A stretch of DNA of 64,000 nucleotides. Origin: Pardosa pseudoannulata. Lineage: Eukaryota > Arthropoda > Arachnida > Araneae > Lycosidae. The notes under the pieces were generated by a model. The model saw only the letters and a list, made by a program, of their open reading frames with translations. It was not told where the DNA came from and did no database searches. Positions 1 through 12,363 of this stretch are shown in pieces; position 1 is the stretch's first letter; every line of letters begins with the position of its first letter. The stretch covers positions 93,870,046 to 93,934,045 of the forward strand of contig CM063507.1 in assembly GCA_032207245.1 (NCBI GenBank), written 5' to 3'. A program made the translations under genes and the position numbers.

Positions 1-269
1 AATTATATTTCAAGAACATAGCCGAAGGATTGTTGTGGATTCTCGAGTCTCGATCTGGTCAAAGACCGTAAGTTTAGTAGCGGAAGCTGGAACTCGTCAA
101 TTAGGTTCGTGGTCGCAATATCTTCCAAGTTCCTAGACGGTACAACTGGAGGTGGCAGGCGAAGTCTGGGGATCTTATGCTTAATCCAAATTACGGCCAC
201 TCACTCTTATGTAGCCTCCACACTATGGCCAATTGTTCATCACTTCCTGATGGTGAAGATTAGACGATG
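1..269. repeat. Fragment resembling the 3' part of SINE family B
   Basis: The stretch around 108-175 (atcttccaagttcctag ... actggaggtggcaggc..) resembles the internal part of the SINE-B copies at 54283 and 62497 (tcctccaagttctcaa ... gggggtggcaggcc). The remainder is unrecognised. Confidence 0.4.
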
Positions 270-277
270 GTTTACGG

Positions 278-1061
278 CAGGGGTGAGCAAAAGCCGGCCC
301 CCGGGCCGGATCCGGCCCTTTTGCTTACTTAATCCGGCCGGTTGAAAAATCCTGCAATCATGCAAAAATCATGCAGTTTTTTTTTAATCTCTTATATGCG
401 ATTTTGTTGAAATCAACAGTATTTGTATGCGTAGTGTACATATAAATAATGAAAAACATATAAATAATAGAGAGTATTATAATTTGAACAGCTGTAACCA
501 TATCCCTACTTTAATGTATGAAACATACATACTCTCCTAAAGCGTGTGGTCGGCTTACTACATAGAATTGAACCTGCACTCCTCTAGTTTCTTTCCTTTT
601 TATAATTCTATTTACTATTATATTTACAAAATGTAACATAAATATAAAAATGTAAGAACTATGATCAAAATAAAATAATTTGTATCGTTAAGATATAAAT
701 AAATATGAAAATAAAATCTTTCATTTACTGATTTATTTAATGACCCTTTATTTAATATAATGGATCCTATTTCCTTAAAAATGACTTGGCCTATTTTACT
801 GGGCTCAAATTGTTCGCATATACAGCCAAGTAAGACAATTTATTATTGCTATTATCTTTTATTATTAACTGTCAAATTTCTCTGTCCAAATGCGTTAAAA
901 TGATACTTATAGTGTTTTTGTCAAAACAATTTCTTGGGTAGGGAAGAAACTCCACCCAAAACATTCGCGTGTGCACAGCGTACGTGGTATAGTCCTCCGG
1001 CCCGGGAGACATTTTGAAAATTCCATTTTGGCCCGCGATTAAAAGTATTTGCCTACCACTG
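278..1061. mobile_element. hAT-type non-autonomous element with perfect 8-bp TSD
   Basis: The left end CAGGGGTGAGCAAA and the reverse complement of the right end CAGTGGTAGGCAAA form imperfect TIRs of the hAT type. The element is flanked by the exact 8-bp duplication GTTTACGG at 270-277 and 1062-1069. Both subterminal regions have CCGG/GGCCC-rich palindromic blocks. It is 784 bp, AT-rich inside, and has no transposase ORF. Confidence 0.88.
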
Positions 1062-1069
1062 GTTTACGG

Positions 1070-2740
1070 GTTGCATCCACACGATAGGCCACTAAATGAG
1101 CCGAGCGCGTGGATTCGTCCATAGGGTCTCCTGCGCATTTTAGTTGCGCATACTGGTTGTCTTTGATCTTTGGAGAAAAACCGCTTCCGAAGCCATCCTC
1201 CGCCAAGGCCATTTTATCGTTTGTTATTGTCAACCTCAATAAGCCATACCCCTCCAGACGGTGGTAATGGCTTGCGGTGGACAATAGTGTGTGTGTGGGG
1301 GGAGGGCTTTAGAAGTTCAACCTCTCGGGACAGTGGCAGCCCTTTCATCGAGAAGTCAAATGATTTATGTACACGACACCAACTAGCCAAGAATATTACA
1401 AGGTCTGGGAATGACAAAGAAATTTCTGGCTCATCAAGAGCTATATACCCAGAAGGTTGGTAATCTAACCACTAGTGAGGTCATCATAGTTGTTGTCAGA
1501 AGTTGACCAGTAAGGAAGATCACAAGAAACGAGCGTTCTTTTCATCTTTCAGTACAGTTTTTCTTCAAAATAGTACAGTTTTTCTTCAGAACAGTACAGT
1601 TTTTCTGCAACACACGAAGCTTTGTCCAAATTTTAATCATTCGCAACAGTAACAGAGATCGTGTATTTGCAGAGATACAGGCAGTAGAACGCTCATTCTT
1701 TAATGTCGTGAATCGGGATTGGGGGAAAAAAGTATTAATTACAAATATTTTAAAAATTTTAAATATCATTCTAAATTTAAGTTATAATTTATGAACCGTT
1801 AAAAACTTCCAACTAGTGTTGTAAATAATTCACTGTCAGACAGTATTTCCTCATCCATCTTTCCATTTGCGACCCCTTTCAAATCGATATATCAAGGTTA
1901 CGCTCTATATTCTTCTTTGTCTTCTCATTGCACACGTTCCGAAACTTCACTGGAAGTGTGAGTTTAAGTACATGGCCAGATTTAGTAAATAAATCGATAG
2001 GTTTTGTATAATTTAAACAAATGTCTAAAGTGGACATAATGTTTTGGTTCTTCCATGTATTTGTAATGTAACATTTGAAATAATGTTGATATTCGCTGCA
2101 CTGTTATTTAGACTAATTGTTTATCGCAATAATAATTTATTAGGGTGAATTTCTTAAATGTCTCTATCGATTAAAAGAAATATCCTTAGATTGATTTAGT
2201 CTGCTGTAACCTTTTTGTTTTAGATAAACAATGATAGTTGTATTTTTTCTCAACGTGGTTACAACTATGCATTTATTAACATTTATTCTTTTAGAAATAT
2301 TAAAATTAGATTACTCGTATTAGCTGATTAAAATTAAGTTGTTTTCTCTTAAAGTGAGACGTGAAGCTAAAAGCAACATATTAAGAAGTTGAAAAGTAAA
2401 ACACAATGGAACAAAGGGGCATAATATTATTTGTCGATACATAATACCTTCTGGACGGATATGCGAAGTAATCGCAAGCTGTGGAGGAAAAAAGAGGTTG
2501 TTAAATATCCCCGTCGCGAGGTAAGCGACCTTTAAATCCAAACATACGGTCTGGACAGACAGACGTCCTTTTGACGGTCATTGGGGGAGGTTCGGAGTAC
2601 ACACGCATATTGTCGTCTTTTCCTCGTTTCCATCTTTCGCGTCACGCTCAAGCCTCTTTCATTCACCGCTTTCGTTTTCAAAAGCATCTGGTATTATTGC
2701 AGGAACCCCCCCCCCTTTCCCAAAACATCTCTAATTAGAA
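1070..2740. other. No recognised gene
   Basis: Moderately GC-rich to about 1450, then AT-rich. A triplicated motif (gtacagtttttcttc) occurs at 1552-1603. Short ORFs on both strands have no recognisable domain. Confidence 0.5.
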
Positions 2741-2744
2741 AAGT

Positions 2745-3477
2745 AATTAAAAGGATAAAATTTTCGTTGCAACAAAAAATAATCGATGATTCAATTTAAT
2801 CTGTTATTTAAGCCAAATATAAAAGAAAATTACGTTATATCTAAGTTCAGTGATAAAAGGTATGAAAATAAGGCAGACGATATTTAAATCATTTAAAATA
2901 AGAAATGATTCAATGAGACGATTAAAGAAAGGACGTCATAATACTAAAAAAAAAAAAAAAAAAAAAATGTTATTTTTACCTATAAGGCAATTTGTGGCAA
3001 CGTCACGAACTACTATAATGCCCTTCCCATTCATTTTCATGTTTACAACAGCCAATAGACAAACAATAAACTGCCCTTCCGTTTGAAACTAAAGCCAGAA
3101 TTGTCATAATTTGAGAATTTGCCCTACTGCGGGAAATCGCCTTATGTGATAAATTGATAAATTTAATCGCCTGCTCTTAACCGGGGAAAATAGGGCTTGA
3201 ATTATTTCAAAGTATTAAACGCTCAAAAAGGGGGAATGGGTGGATTTCGAACGTTTTAAAGACATTATTTTTCTCTGTGATATGAAGCCTATTTAAAACA
3301 ATTTATTTTAGAATGGGATCGATAGTTTAGCAGAAGATAAACTTGACTCGCTTTGAATTTTGCAAACACTAACTATCCAATAATCTAATACGGATGCCTC
3401 TATCTGTTTCAGGTCCAACCGCTTTATAAATTCGAGGATAGACGGACAGATAACTTAGGCTATTATTATATAGGGGA
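2745..3477 (-). mobile_element. Helitron-like non-autonomous element, copy C (3' end unclear)
   Basis: Read on the minus strand, its 5' end at 3477 is TCCCCTATATAATAATAGCC, shared with copy A (24290). The body at 2755-2945 is a near match to 49367-49575 of copy B (gttgcaacaaaaaataatc, agacgatatttaaat, ggacgtcataat). The 3' terminal hairpin seen in A and B was not located here, so the low-coordinate boundary is approximate. An A-tract lies at 2946-2966. Confidence 0.65.
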
Positions 3478-3609
3478 TGATTGTATTTCGGGAAATATGT
3501 TATTGCAAGTGTGGAGTGAAACCCATCATAAATAACAAAGACTCTCGGGTTTCGGGTTATTAATTTTAACAATTCCGCGTAAGAGTGCAGAGGGTTATTA
3601 ATCCATACA

Positions 3610-3853
<244 letters not shown>

Positions 3854-3859
3854 ATGAAA

Positions 3860-4514
3860 CTCTGAACTCACACATAGTGAATTTATAATTTCAATGAGTT
3901 TAATAATGCGGTCTGATGTTTAGGCGTGTTTCAATACAATTTGTCTCAACATAGGATGTGAACACATGATCACCCTATAAAATGAATAATGCCAATAAAC
4001 ACTTGCAATAACAAACTTCACGAATTATAATCCTATTTACAAAATGGTACAGTTTAGCATGAGGTACAACCAAGTGGTACGGGAGCCAAAATAGGTTGGA
4101 AAGGCGCTGATTAAAGCATTCGTTCGTGTCGTACTGCGCTGACTTTATCAGTCACGGTTGAAGTGCCGCATTCATCAGTCAGCCGGGTCATTGTTATGTG
4201 GGTGGTGTATTGAACGCCTACCTGGTTTAATCGTCTGCGCCCGTTTCCTATTAGAATATCTGTTGCGTTCGGAGATTGATATTAATATGGCCATTTATCG
4301 AATGCAGCGTTTTTTGCATCCATTTGCAAAGGAGACCTGCTGTTGTTTTAATGTGTAATTTCGTCTCACCAAATATTTTAAAGCAGTTGAAGCAGTGTTT
4401 TAATAATAAATAGCTGTTTAATTTTCACAATGAAGCAGCACGTTGAATCGCAGTCGCGCTAATTTCTTCGTAAACAGGCAATTGAAGGTGAGAAACTATG
4501 AAAAAACAGCAAAA

Positions 4515-4555
<41 letters not shown>

Positions 4556-4690
4556 ACATTTTTATCAGGTTTAAAGCTGATAACAACTTTCCGAACACAA
4601 TTACAATATTTTTTTTTTATTGTAATGAATTTCTCATTTTATAACCTAGTTCAATGCTTAAAGCATCCAACACTATAGTACGACTATATG
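3860..4690. other. No recognised gene; T37 homopolymer
   Basis: Contains a 37-base T-run at 4517-4553 and a GC-richer segment at 4080-4330 that I could not assign. Confidence 0.5.
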
Positions 4691-4699
4691 AACCATTAA

Positions 4700-4770
4700 A
4701 ACAAGTAATTGTATCAAGAATTTAAATTTTTAAAGTTGTATGGCCTACAAAGACAGTTTTCAGCAAACGT
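4700..4770. repeat. Direct repeat, copy 1 (partner 5485-5555)
   Basis: About 70 bp (starting acaagtaattgtatcaag and ending gacagttttcagcaaacg) recurs nearly unchanged at 5485-5555. Beside the copies, tagaataggctccc (4815) and gggagcctattcta (5685) are inverted, so the two lie within a larger partly palindromic arrangement that encloses the piggyBac-type MITE. Confidence 0.75.
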
Positions 4771-5212
4771 TTCCATAAACAATTGTTGAAACTTAATTAC
4801 ATTAGCTTTCAATATAGAATAGGCTCCCGTATGCGCATACTCACATGTGTTATTAGGGTTACTACATTTAGTAGTATATCGCTATTTTGGTTGTTGTAGG
4901 AAATATCGCCAATTGAAATAAGTATGTAGAATTGGCTCTCTTTCGTGGGATGCGACGAAAACTTAAAATACAGGCTCCCTAATACCAATCAGACATAGGA
5001 TTTATTTAGACTTTTTTTTATTATCGCGTAATTTATGTACGTTATATTATTTTAATCTTTCAATATATACAATGTAAAAAGCATAATTTAATGCAGTTAA
5101 ACCACAATAAATGTAAGAAAAACCAGTTTATGTACTAGGCTACTGCTTATTTCTTTAAAAATCATTTTCAGTTTTCATTGATGACAAATCATCAACGGTC
5201 AAAATGCATTAA

Positions 5213-5446
5213 CCCTTTCGTGGGCCCTTTATTTCTCACTCCACGTTTCCTAACTTTCAAAACAGAACTGCTAATTTTATTCAATCGTTCGAACAATAGA
5301 TGACATCGAAAAACCGAAGCGAGAATTAGTCTTCCCGTCATTATAATAGTAAGACTAATATATTAGAATGGTCTTTGCGCTTCCCACAGGTTTGTTTAGT
5401 AAGATCGTGTAGGTGGGAAGTAATCTTCCCACTGTCCACGAAAGGT
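5213..5446. mobile_element. piggyBac-type MITE in TTAA
   Basis: A 234-bp element bounded by TTAA at 5209-5212 and 5447-5450. Left end CCCTTTCGTGGGCCC; reverse complement of the right end ACCTTTCGTGGACAG. TTAA targets with CCY-TTT terminal inverted repeats are characteristic of piggyBac elements. It has no coding capacity. Confidence 0.72.
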
Positions 5447-5759
5447 TTAAACACGGGGTTGAAATAAAAGCGATCGCAGCTACAAACAAGTAATTGTATC
5501 AAGAATTTAAATTTTTAAAGTTGTATGGACAACAAAGACAGTTTTCAGCAAACGACAGCAAAGACAATTTTCAGTAAAAGTCAAAAAGCAACAATACACA
5601 GGTTACTATACTTTCATAGAAATGATCGCCAAGTGAAAAAAAAAAAAAAATGTGCTAAACACGAGCGCATGCGCTGTGACGAACGGGAGCCTATTCTAGA
5701 TAGAGCTTTTACACTTAATTACGATGTAAACATCAGGAGGAATGAATGGAGAGTTGAGT

Positions 5760-7280
5760 AGAGTACTTTCTGTCACCGTGGAGCAATAAAATAAATCTAG
5801 AGAGGAATGAAAACAAAGTTCAGTATTGAAGTGCTTTAAAAAAGGGGCGTGGCAGGTTGTGTTTACAAATATGAATCAGCTGTTTTGTCGTCTTAAAATT
5901 TACCAGGTATTAAGTATTGTATAATATTGTTAGGTTCCTCTAAATATCAAGATTTTTTTAAAGCAAAAAAACTTTTTTTTTTCGAATTTTGGACCCAAAA
6001 TTATGTTATTTCCCTTTACGTTATTACTCTCATTTTAAGTTTTATTTTTCCAATACACTGACGGTACTAGCGGTTTTCTTCAATCATTGTTATCCTGTCT
6101 AGCGCATCTTTAGTTAGCTTTCTAGCAAGAGAAGTTGATATTTTTTTGTTCTTTTTCTTCTAAGGATTGCTTGTACAGTACGAAGATGTGTTTATTGTGG
6201 AGATCACATCTTTGAGAAACAATCCTTTTGTTTAATGATGTTCGACCTTACCGCTGATGAAACACAACATCATTAATCTTTTCTATTTTACTGCTATGCT
6301 TTACTTTGTTTTCATTTCTCGTTATCAAAAATTTTTTTTTTCAAACATACAAAAATTAAGGCAAGAAAAGTTTTGACGGATGTATATCTGTAAGGAAAAG
6401 TAAACTAGATCGGGAAACTAATGTAGGCTTTTTGTGTATAAAACCCCAAAATCGGACCGAGAAAATTCTCACGGGGTTTTCATCTCTTAAGTGAGGGGCA
6501 AAAATTCTCGCGTCCCTTTGATTTTCCCTTTTTAACCCCTAACCTAAATTGACCACTGGGGCTACAGTTCGCTCCATCAGAGAAGGGGTCTAACCAATTA
6601 AAATTCTACTTAGCCCTAGCGGACAATTATGAAATTTCCAAGCAAAAAGGAGATGCATGCTATAGGAGGCAGATTCTCCTAGAGATTTTCCCACAAATTT
6701 TGACTAAGATGTTAAACCCAGATGTTAAGGGCCTTTTACTTAAAACTTCATGTGAGCTGACCCCTCAGTTTGTACTGTTCCTATGCAACCACCCATCGGG
6801 AAGTCCGTTTTAAAAATTTTAATACTTTAAAATTGTATATTCCCATATGGGGAAAATTGGCGTGTAATAGGTTAATGATAAGTCTTGAATTTTGCAGGAA
6901 AGACTCGTTTAAAATTCGTGTATCTCGTGGAAAACTTCCTCGGATAACATCCGCTCCTGTTTAGTTCGTCATAAATAATACACCTCGACTTGCATCGGAA
7001 GTTCCTTTATCAGTCGGATTCATCTCGTTGGAAGTCTCGTTATCAGAAAATTTAGCAATGATTTGGCGTGGATCATATTTTTTGGATTATGTTTCGGCAT
7101 TTACTTTTCGTTTCATGTGTTCTCGAAGATTGTAATCGTGGTTTTCTTTAAAGACGAGCCATAAAAGTGTCGTTTCAGTTTAATATTTAATTTCTTGGGA
7201 ATAATTTTCGCTGTTTTCATTTAGGTGAGAACATTGGCTAGGCGTGTGTTTAAGCGTTGAAGAAGCAATGTACCTTAATA
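5760..7280. other. No recognised gene
   Basis: AT-rich DNA; a short GC-richer patch at 6440-6640 could not be assigned. No conserved ORF was seen. Confidence 0.5.
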
Positions 7281-7285
7281 ATTAA

Positions 7286-7650
7286 ACAGAGAGAGGGGGG
7301 GAGAGGGAGGGTGAGATTGGGATGGAGAAGGAGAGGGAGATGGGGAGTGAGAGAGGGATGGAGAGAGAGGGAGATGGGGAGTGAGAGGGGGATGGAGAGA
7401 GGGGGAGAGATGGGGAGAGAGAGGGGGGGAGATGGAGAGAGAGGGGGGATATGGAGAAAGCGCTGGGGAGATGGAGAGAGAAGGGGGAGATGGAGAGAGA
7501 GGGGGAGATGGAGAGAGAGAGAGAGGGGGAGATGGAGAGTGAGCGGGGGATGAGAGAGAGAGGGAGATGGGGAGTGAGAGAGAGATGGAGAGATATGGGG
7601 AGTGAGAGAGAGAAGGAGAGAGATGGGGGGAGAGGAGAAAGAGAAATAGA
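7286..7650. repeat. GA-rich minisatellite
   Basis: Degenerate units of gagagggggagatggagaga, purine-only on the + strand. All overlapping ORFs (Arg/Glu/Gly on +, Ser/Pro/Leu on -) are compositional artefacts. Confidence 0.97.
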
Positions 7651-8082
7651 AATACGAACAATTTAGGTGTAATTAAAAATCTTATCCGCCATTAGCACCT
7701 CTTATGAGCCGCGTTAAAGAAATTAGAATTCTAGGGAAATAAAGAAATAGAATAGTCTGTACTTTTGGGGGTTTCGCAAAATAGTTTTCATTGTCATCTA
7801 TTTAAACCACCACCAATGCGTTATTATAGGTCTTTTTTTTAAAAAAAAAAAACAGGTTGCAGGTTCAGTTTGCCGCAGTGCATTGTAAATTGAAAACAGC
7901 GGTATGTTTTCGGAGAGACATTTTAAACACAGCCCCTTCACGTTCTGTTAATTTTTTTCCGGCACTTTTCTTTTTTTAAGAGGTTTAGATCTTTGAAATA
8001 ATACCTCATTTTTTCCCCCTCCTTCAGGCACGTGTTTCAACTCTGCCTGCGAATCTTTTCCGCGCATTACCAAACGTGCCTT

Positions 8083-8135
8083 AAGCTGTTCTGCTAGGCT
8101 CTTCTGGATTTTAGCGATTTCTGGGGCAATAACCG
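8083..8135. repeat. Short dispersed motif shared with 10920-10972
   Basis: About 50 bp (gttctgctaggctcttctgg, then attttagcgatttctggggcaataa) recurs at 10920-10972 with few changes. Function unknown. Confidence 0.6.
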
Positions 8136-8369
8136 AATTTGAACTGAAGGAAGAGTCCGCAATGTGAAGAAAAAACTTTTAGGCTCCAGGAAATTTCGGA
8201 TCCTTAAACGCGGCGTTTCGATTTTTGTTTCCCCTTGTTCTATTTTTGTATTATAATTTGCTTTTATGAAAAGCAACAATAAAATGCAATTTTCTCAGGC
8301 TCTCAGCGCTAGGGTTTAGTGGAGTTTTTAGTTTTTTTTATTATTATTATTTGGTGAAATGGCGTAGCT

Positions 8370-9091
8370 CAGGCTTGCAATTCCGTCACTTTTCTCACTT
8401 TTAGTCACTTTTATTACAATTGATTACTTTCAGTCACTTTTTTAAGTAAACAGTCACTTTTTTCATGGTGTATCACAGCAAAAGTCTGTTGTTGAAAAAA
8501 AGAAAATCTGAATTAATAACAAAATATTTTAATAAAAGACCAAAAATGGGATGTTCTAATCTTATTTTTCTTATTAAAATGTAATTAGTCACATGGTTTC
8601 CAGAATTTAGTGATTTTAAAAAGTCGTAAAGAAGTTCCTGAAATCTACATTTGTACTGAAATGTACATTTAATACATTAAAGTTATTTACGTCAAAGCAC
8701 ACATTTTTCTTTTTATTTTTCTTCACAGTTTTTGTTTAGATACTCTAATCTATCTATGCACATATTTCAAAACATCATTAATATATGCAGAAAATTGTGA
8801 TAGTAAAATTAATGTATTGTATGTATTCAAATCTAATTTTGTGATTTTCTTGAATAAAAAGCAATGCTGAGTTGTGTTAAACAAAATTTTTAACCTTTTT
8901 TGTATTTGACGCTAAAATCATGTCTTGTATGAATCATTTGATTTAGAGTTAAATAGAAAAATCTTAATAATAGTATCTGTTATCAAGAGGAGATTAAAAA
9001 TCGTTTTGTTAAATCACTTTTTGGTCACTTATTCTGTATTATTTGTCACTTTTCTCACCTTTTTGAAAGTACCTCAGCAGTTGCAAGCCTG
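8370..9091. mobile_element. MITE family M1, copy 1
   Basis: Terminal inverted repeats CAGGCTTGCAA / TTGCAAGCCTG. The internal region has repeated tcacttttagtcactttt units near both ends. Nearly identical to 15988-16729. The flanking short repeat cgtagc occurs on both sides, offset by one base on the left. Confidence 0.85.
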
Positions 9092-9279
9092 CGTAGCATG
9101 ATTTTTAGAATAGAGATTATTAAATTGTAGAGAATGTTCATGAAAGGATTACTTATCGTTAGTAATGGGAAAATATGTAATAACTAAACTTATTAAAATT
9201 CCTAGTTGGTACTGAGTTGGATGGGGAGGAGCATGTTTCTTACATTGCATTAACATCAGTGTTTGGATTTCAGATTACA

Positions 9280-9475
9280 TGCATTTGATATAGTACTTAC
9301 CCTTTTTTAATTGCTTAATATAGATTAAAAAACACGCGAAAAAAAAATTTTTTATCGTTTGCATTTGAAATCTGTAAGACATTAAAAAATTCAACAAAGC
9401 TGTTTTTTATACATGCACAGTTGATTTGTAACGGTATAATTATTTAAAAGTAATTAATTTTAAAACATAATTTTG
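9280..9475. repeat. About 190-bp direct repeat flanking a hAT remnant (partner 10262-10465)
   Basis: tagtacttacccttttttaa, then attgcttaatatagattaaa, then aaacacgcgaaaa and gtttgcatttgaaatctg recur at 10262-10465 in the same order and orientation, on the other side of the hAT remnant 9478-10258. Confidence 0.85.
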
Positions 9476-9477
9476 AC

Positions 9478-10258
9478 CAGGGTTGGCATGATTTAAATCA
9501 GTTGATTAAAAAAAATCATTGATTTAAATCATTTTTTTTTTCACTTCTCTTAAAACTTACATTCGAAAGACAGGAGAATTGGGAATCAGTTAGCACAGAA
9601 ATACCAATAAGTAAATAAGTGTAAATAGATAGTATGTTTTCTAAGAATTTAGGGGTTGTTATCAGAAAGTATGAAGTAGGGGTAGGTACGACTAGTTATG
9701 ACTAGTGGAATTCATTTCATGTAATGGTGGGGTAAAGAAAGTATTACAGAACTTAAATCCAGTTTGTCTACCAAATAACAACAGCCGTCAGTCACATTAT
9801 CTGCTAGAATGGAAAGACAGTTTTCTTCTTTTGGTATTTTTCATTCTAACCTTCGTAACCAATTAGGAGTGGATGCGACATCGAAACTAGTGTTTTTATT
9901 GAAACAGTTAAATCCATGATTCGTTGCTTAAAAAATATTGAAATAATCGTGAATTTTTTTAAAAATAGTTTGCATTAAATGAATATTTAATTTGTTCTTT
10001 AAATTTACATCTTATTGAGTTTGCACCATCCAATTACAAAATAATGAAATGTATTTAGATGAAAATTTATGTATTTATTTTTAGGTAATCAGTGTGTAGA
10101 ATATACTAGATAGATAAGTTGTTACTTATAACAAACTATTCCATGTATATTACAAAAAATATAGAAACACAATAATTAAAATTCAGAATCAGAAAAAAAT
10201 CAAATAAATCTGATTTATTTATTTTTTTTTTTTAAATCGTGATTTTTTTCCAACCTTG
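9478..10258 (+). mobile_element. Degraded hAT transposon with transposase C-terminal remnant
   Basis: Ends CAGGGTTGG / CCAACCTTG, followed inward by gatttaaatca-type subterminal repeats. At 9782-9919 a short open frame reads SARMERQFSSFGIFHSNLRN, then QLGVDATSKLVFLLKQLN, matching the C-terminal motif of hAT transposases (ER-FS-FG..HS..RN.LG...KLVF). The rest of the transposase is absent. 781 bp. Confidence 0.78.
9782..9919 (+). pseudogene. hAT transposase C-terminal fragment
   Basis: Only the last roughly 45 codons of a hAT-type transposase are recognisable, ending TGA after KQLNP. No catalytic DDE region or BED finger is present, so this is a dead internal-deletion derivative. Confidence 0.7.
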
Positions 10259-10469
10259 TTTGATTAGTACTTATCCTTTTTTTTTAATTGCTTAACATAG
10301 ATTAAAAAACACGCGAAAAATTTTTTTTAATCGTTTGCATTTGAAATCTGTAAGACATTAAAAAAAAAAAAAAAAAAAAAAAAATTCCAACAATACTGTT
10401 TTCTGTATATATACAGTAGATTTCTAACGCATAATTATTTAAAATTAATTTTAAAACATAATTTTAGCA

Positions 10470-11430
10470 CATTTAAATGGGAATAATTAATTTAAAAGTG
10501 ACGCAAATATTTTAATAATTGTATTTTGTGAAATTTTGTAAAGCTTTATTTTTGGCAACACTTATTATTATTCCATCTATTTGAGAAACTAAACTGAAAA
10601 AGGGTTACGAAAGGAGGAAAATTAATTCATCGAATTTGACTTTGTTTTAATCTTGTTAATCTTGGTAAAGAGTTGAAAATAAATAGGCTGTATTTGATTT
10701 AATGGTTTTTGTTCTTGCTAATTATGGTAAATTAGTATTTACTTGTATCTGTAATTGATGTTCCAACTTGTAAACTACATATTCTCCATTAGCCAAGATT
10801 TTGTAAAAAATGCCTCGTACCGAATAATCGAATTATGCAAAATTCGAAGTTTAAAAAAAAAAAAAAAAAAGATAGAAAAGTAGTTATGTTTTAAATTTAA
10901 TTTAAAATAATTATTTAACTTGTTCTGCACGGCTCATCTAGATTTTCGCGGTTTCTGGGGCAATAAATTAGTATAAAATTATTAAATTTAATTTTTTTTG
11001 TTATACTTTGAAGTTACTTTTCGTTTTAATAATTAGATTAACCCTAAAGAAAGATGATGAACATAAACTTTAATGTTGTGTTGATTTTCAATGAATACGA
11101 TGAAAAAATTAAAAACGTAGTTTACCTCAGTGCTTTGTTTTCATTTTACATCGACTCTTCATCGAATTTTACCCCGCAAATTTCTCAAGTTCATTTTTTC
11201 AGAGTGCGTGCTTTTCATCATCTTGCTCTAAAGTATTAACTCCCCAGTGTGTGCTAATGCTTCATCGTGTCTTGATTTTTGTCGAGTTACTTCTTCATAA
11301 CTTTCAAGACTTTCTTCTGAACCGCACGCGATACAATATCGTTCACTTAAATCGTCGTGACAATCCAATTTCAAATCTTCTGAATTCATTGCTGTTTACA
11401 TTTTCATAGCAGTCTAACACCGTGTTTCCA
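10470..11430. other. No recognised gene
   Basis: AT-rich DNA with homopolymer A runs (10359-10384, 10851-10870). A 61-codon ORF at 11054-11239 has no recognisable domain. Confidence 0.5.
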
Positions 11431-11444
11431 ACAGTTGTTCGTAG

Positions 11445-11642
11445 CAGGGGCTTACACAAGAGGGGGTTAGGGGTTTAAACACCTCCTTGAGCTCAGACAA
11501 AATGGCAAAAATAAAAATTTTAGTAGAAATTATGCGGGCTATTTTATTTTTAGAATTATGACCCCCCCCCCTCTTGAAAATTATGAACGCTTCCCCCTTG
11601 CAGACGCAGAATTTTTTTAAAAAAATTTTGCGTCCGCCACTG
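11445..11642. mobile_element. hAT-type MITE family M2, copy 1
   Basis: A 198-bp element starting CAGGGGCTTACACAAG with right end GTCCGCCACTG (reverse complement CAGTGGCGGAC). Flanks GTTCGTAG and GTCCGTGG match at 6 of 8 positions, consistent with an aged 8-bp TSD. The body (gaggggg..ttaggggtttaaacacc.., tagaaattatgcgggctatttt) is shared with 12364-12540. Confidence 0.82.
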
Positions 11643-12004
11643 GTCCGTGGGCCGAGGATAATTGCAAAAGCTTTTTGGAAAAGAAAAAATCCTAGCTCAG
11701 TAGTATTTTTTGCGGTGCAACTAATTAAAAATCCGTACTGAACTCGACTTGCAAATTCGACTTTGCTTTATATTCTGATATTAGCTTTAACATTCATTAA
11801 GGTCTTGAACATAAGGCCCGTAAGGTAACAATAAGGTCTTGGACATTCGTTCATTGGCTGATGCTAGGTAATCATCCGCAATTCTCCCAATAAATTAACC
11901 TTTTTAAAATTAATTTTCATTACATTATTAGTTCTTAGCTCGTCTTAAAGTATTTTTTACCTACTTGCAGTTTGTCAATATTTGTTCAAATAAATAACAC
12001 TGCT

Positions 12005-12185
12005 GAACGATGGCTGAATGAGTATCTTCGGCACCGGTGTGCGTGGGTTCAAATCCCGCTGCTATCATGGGTGTTCGTAGCCGTTTGGAATTGGCATTAA
12101 GCGGTAGGTCCTAGTCTCATTAGCGCCGGTGCAGTAAAAAAGTAGACCGTAGTGCTTGCTCCAAACCAGCCAACCAAACAAGTGG
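12005..12185 (+). repeat. tRNA-derived SINE family A
   Basis: The head resembles a tRNA: A-box-like tggctgaatgag and B-box ggttcaaatccc. The body is gtagccgtttggaat .. agcggtaggtcctagtctcattagc, and the 3' end is gtagaccgtagtgcttgctc then caaaccagccaaccaaac. Many copies of this family occur in the window on both strands. Confidence 0.85.
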
Positions 12186-12363
12186 CTACACTTAATGGAA
12201 GATTATAGTTAATGCTTGAATTTACCCAAGTTATTAATTTTATTTTATTATTGTATTATATTTTTAAGTTTGTTAATTATTTAAAGCTTTCACAAATGTC
12301 GTGTGTCTTACAATTAAAAAGGAAAGATAATGACTTGAAACTGCAATAGTATATCACAGTACA

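Noticed and set aside
7257..7666. Arg/Glu/Gly-rich and Ser/Pro-rich ORFs
   Set aside because: Translation of the GA-rich minisatellite.
12005..12185. Functional tRNA gene
   Set aside because: A- and B-box-like motifs are present, but the cloverleaf is not intact and the sequence continues into a SINE body with many copies.
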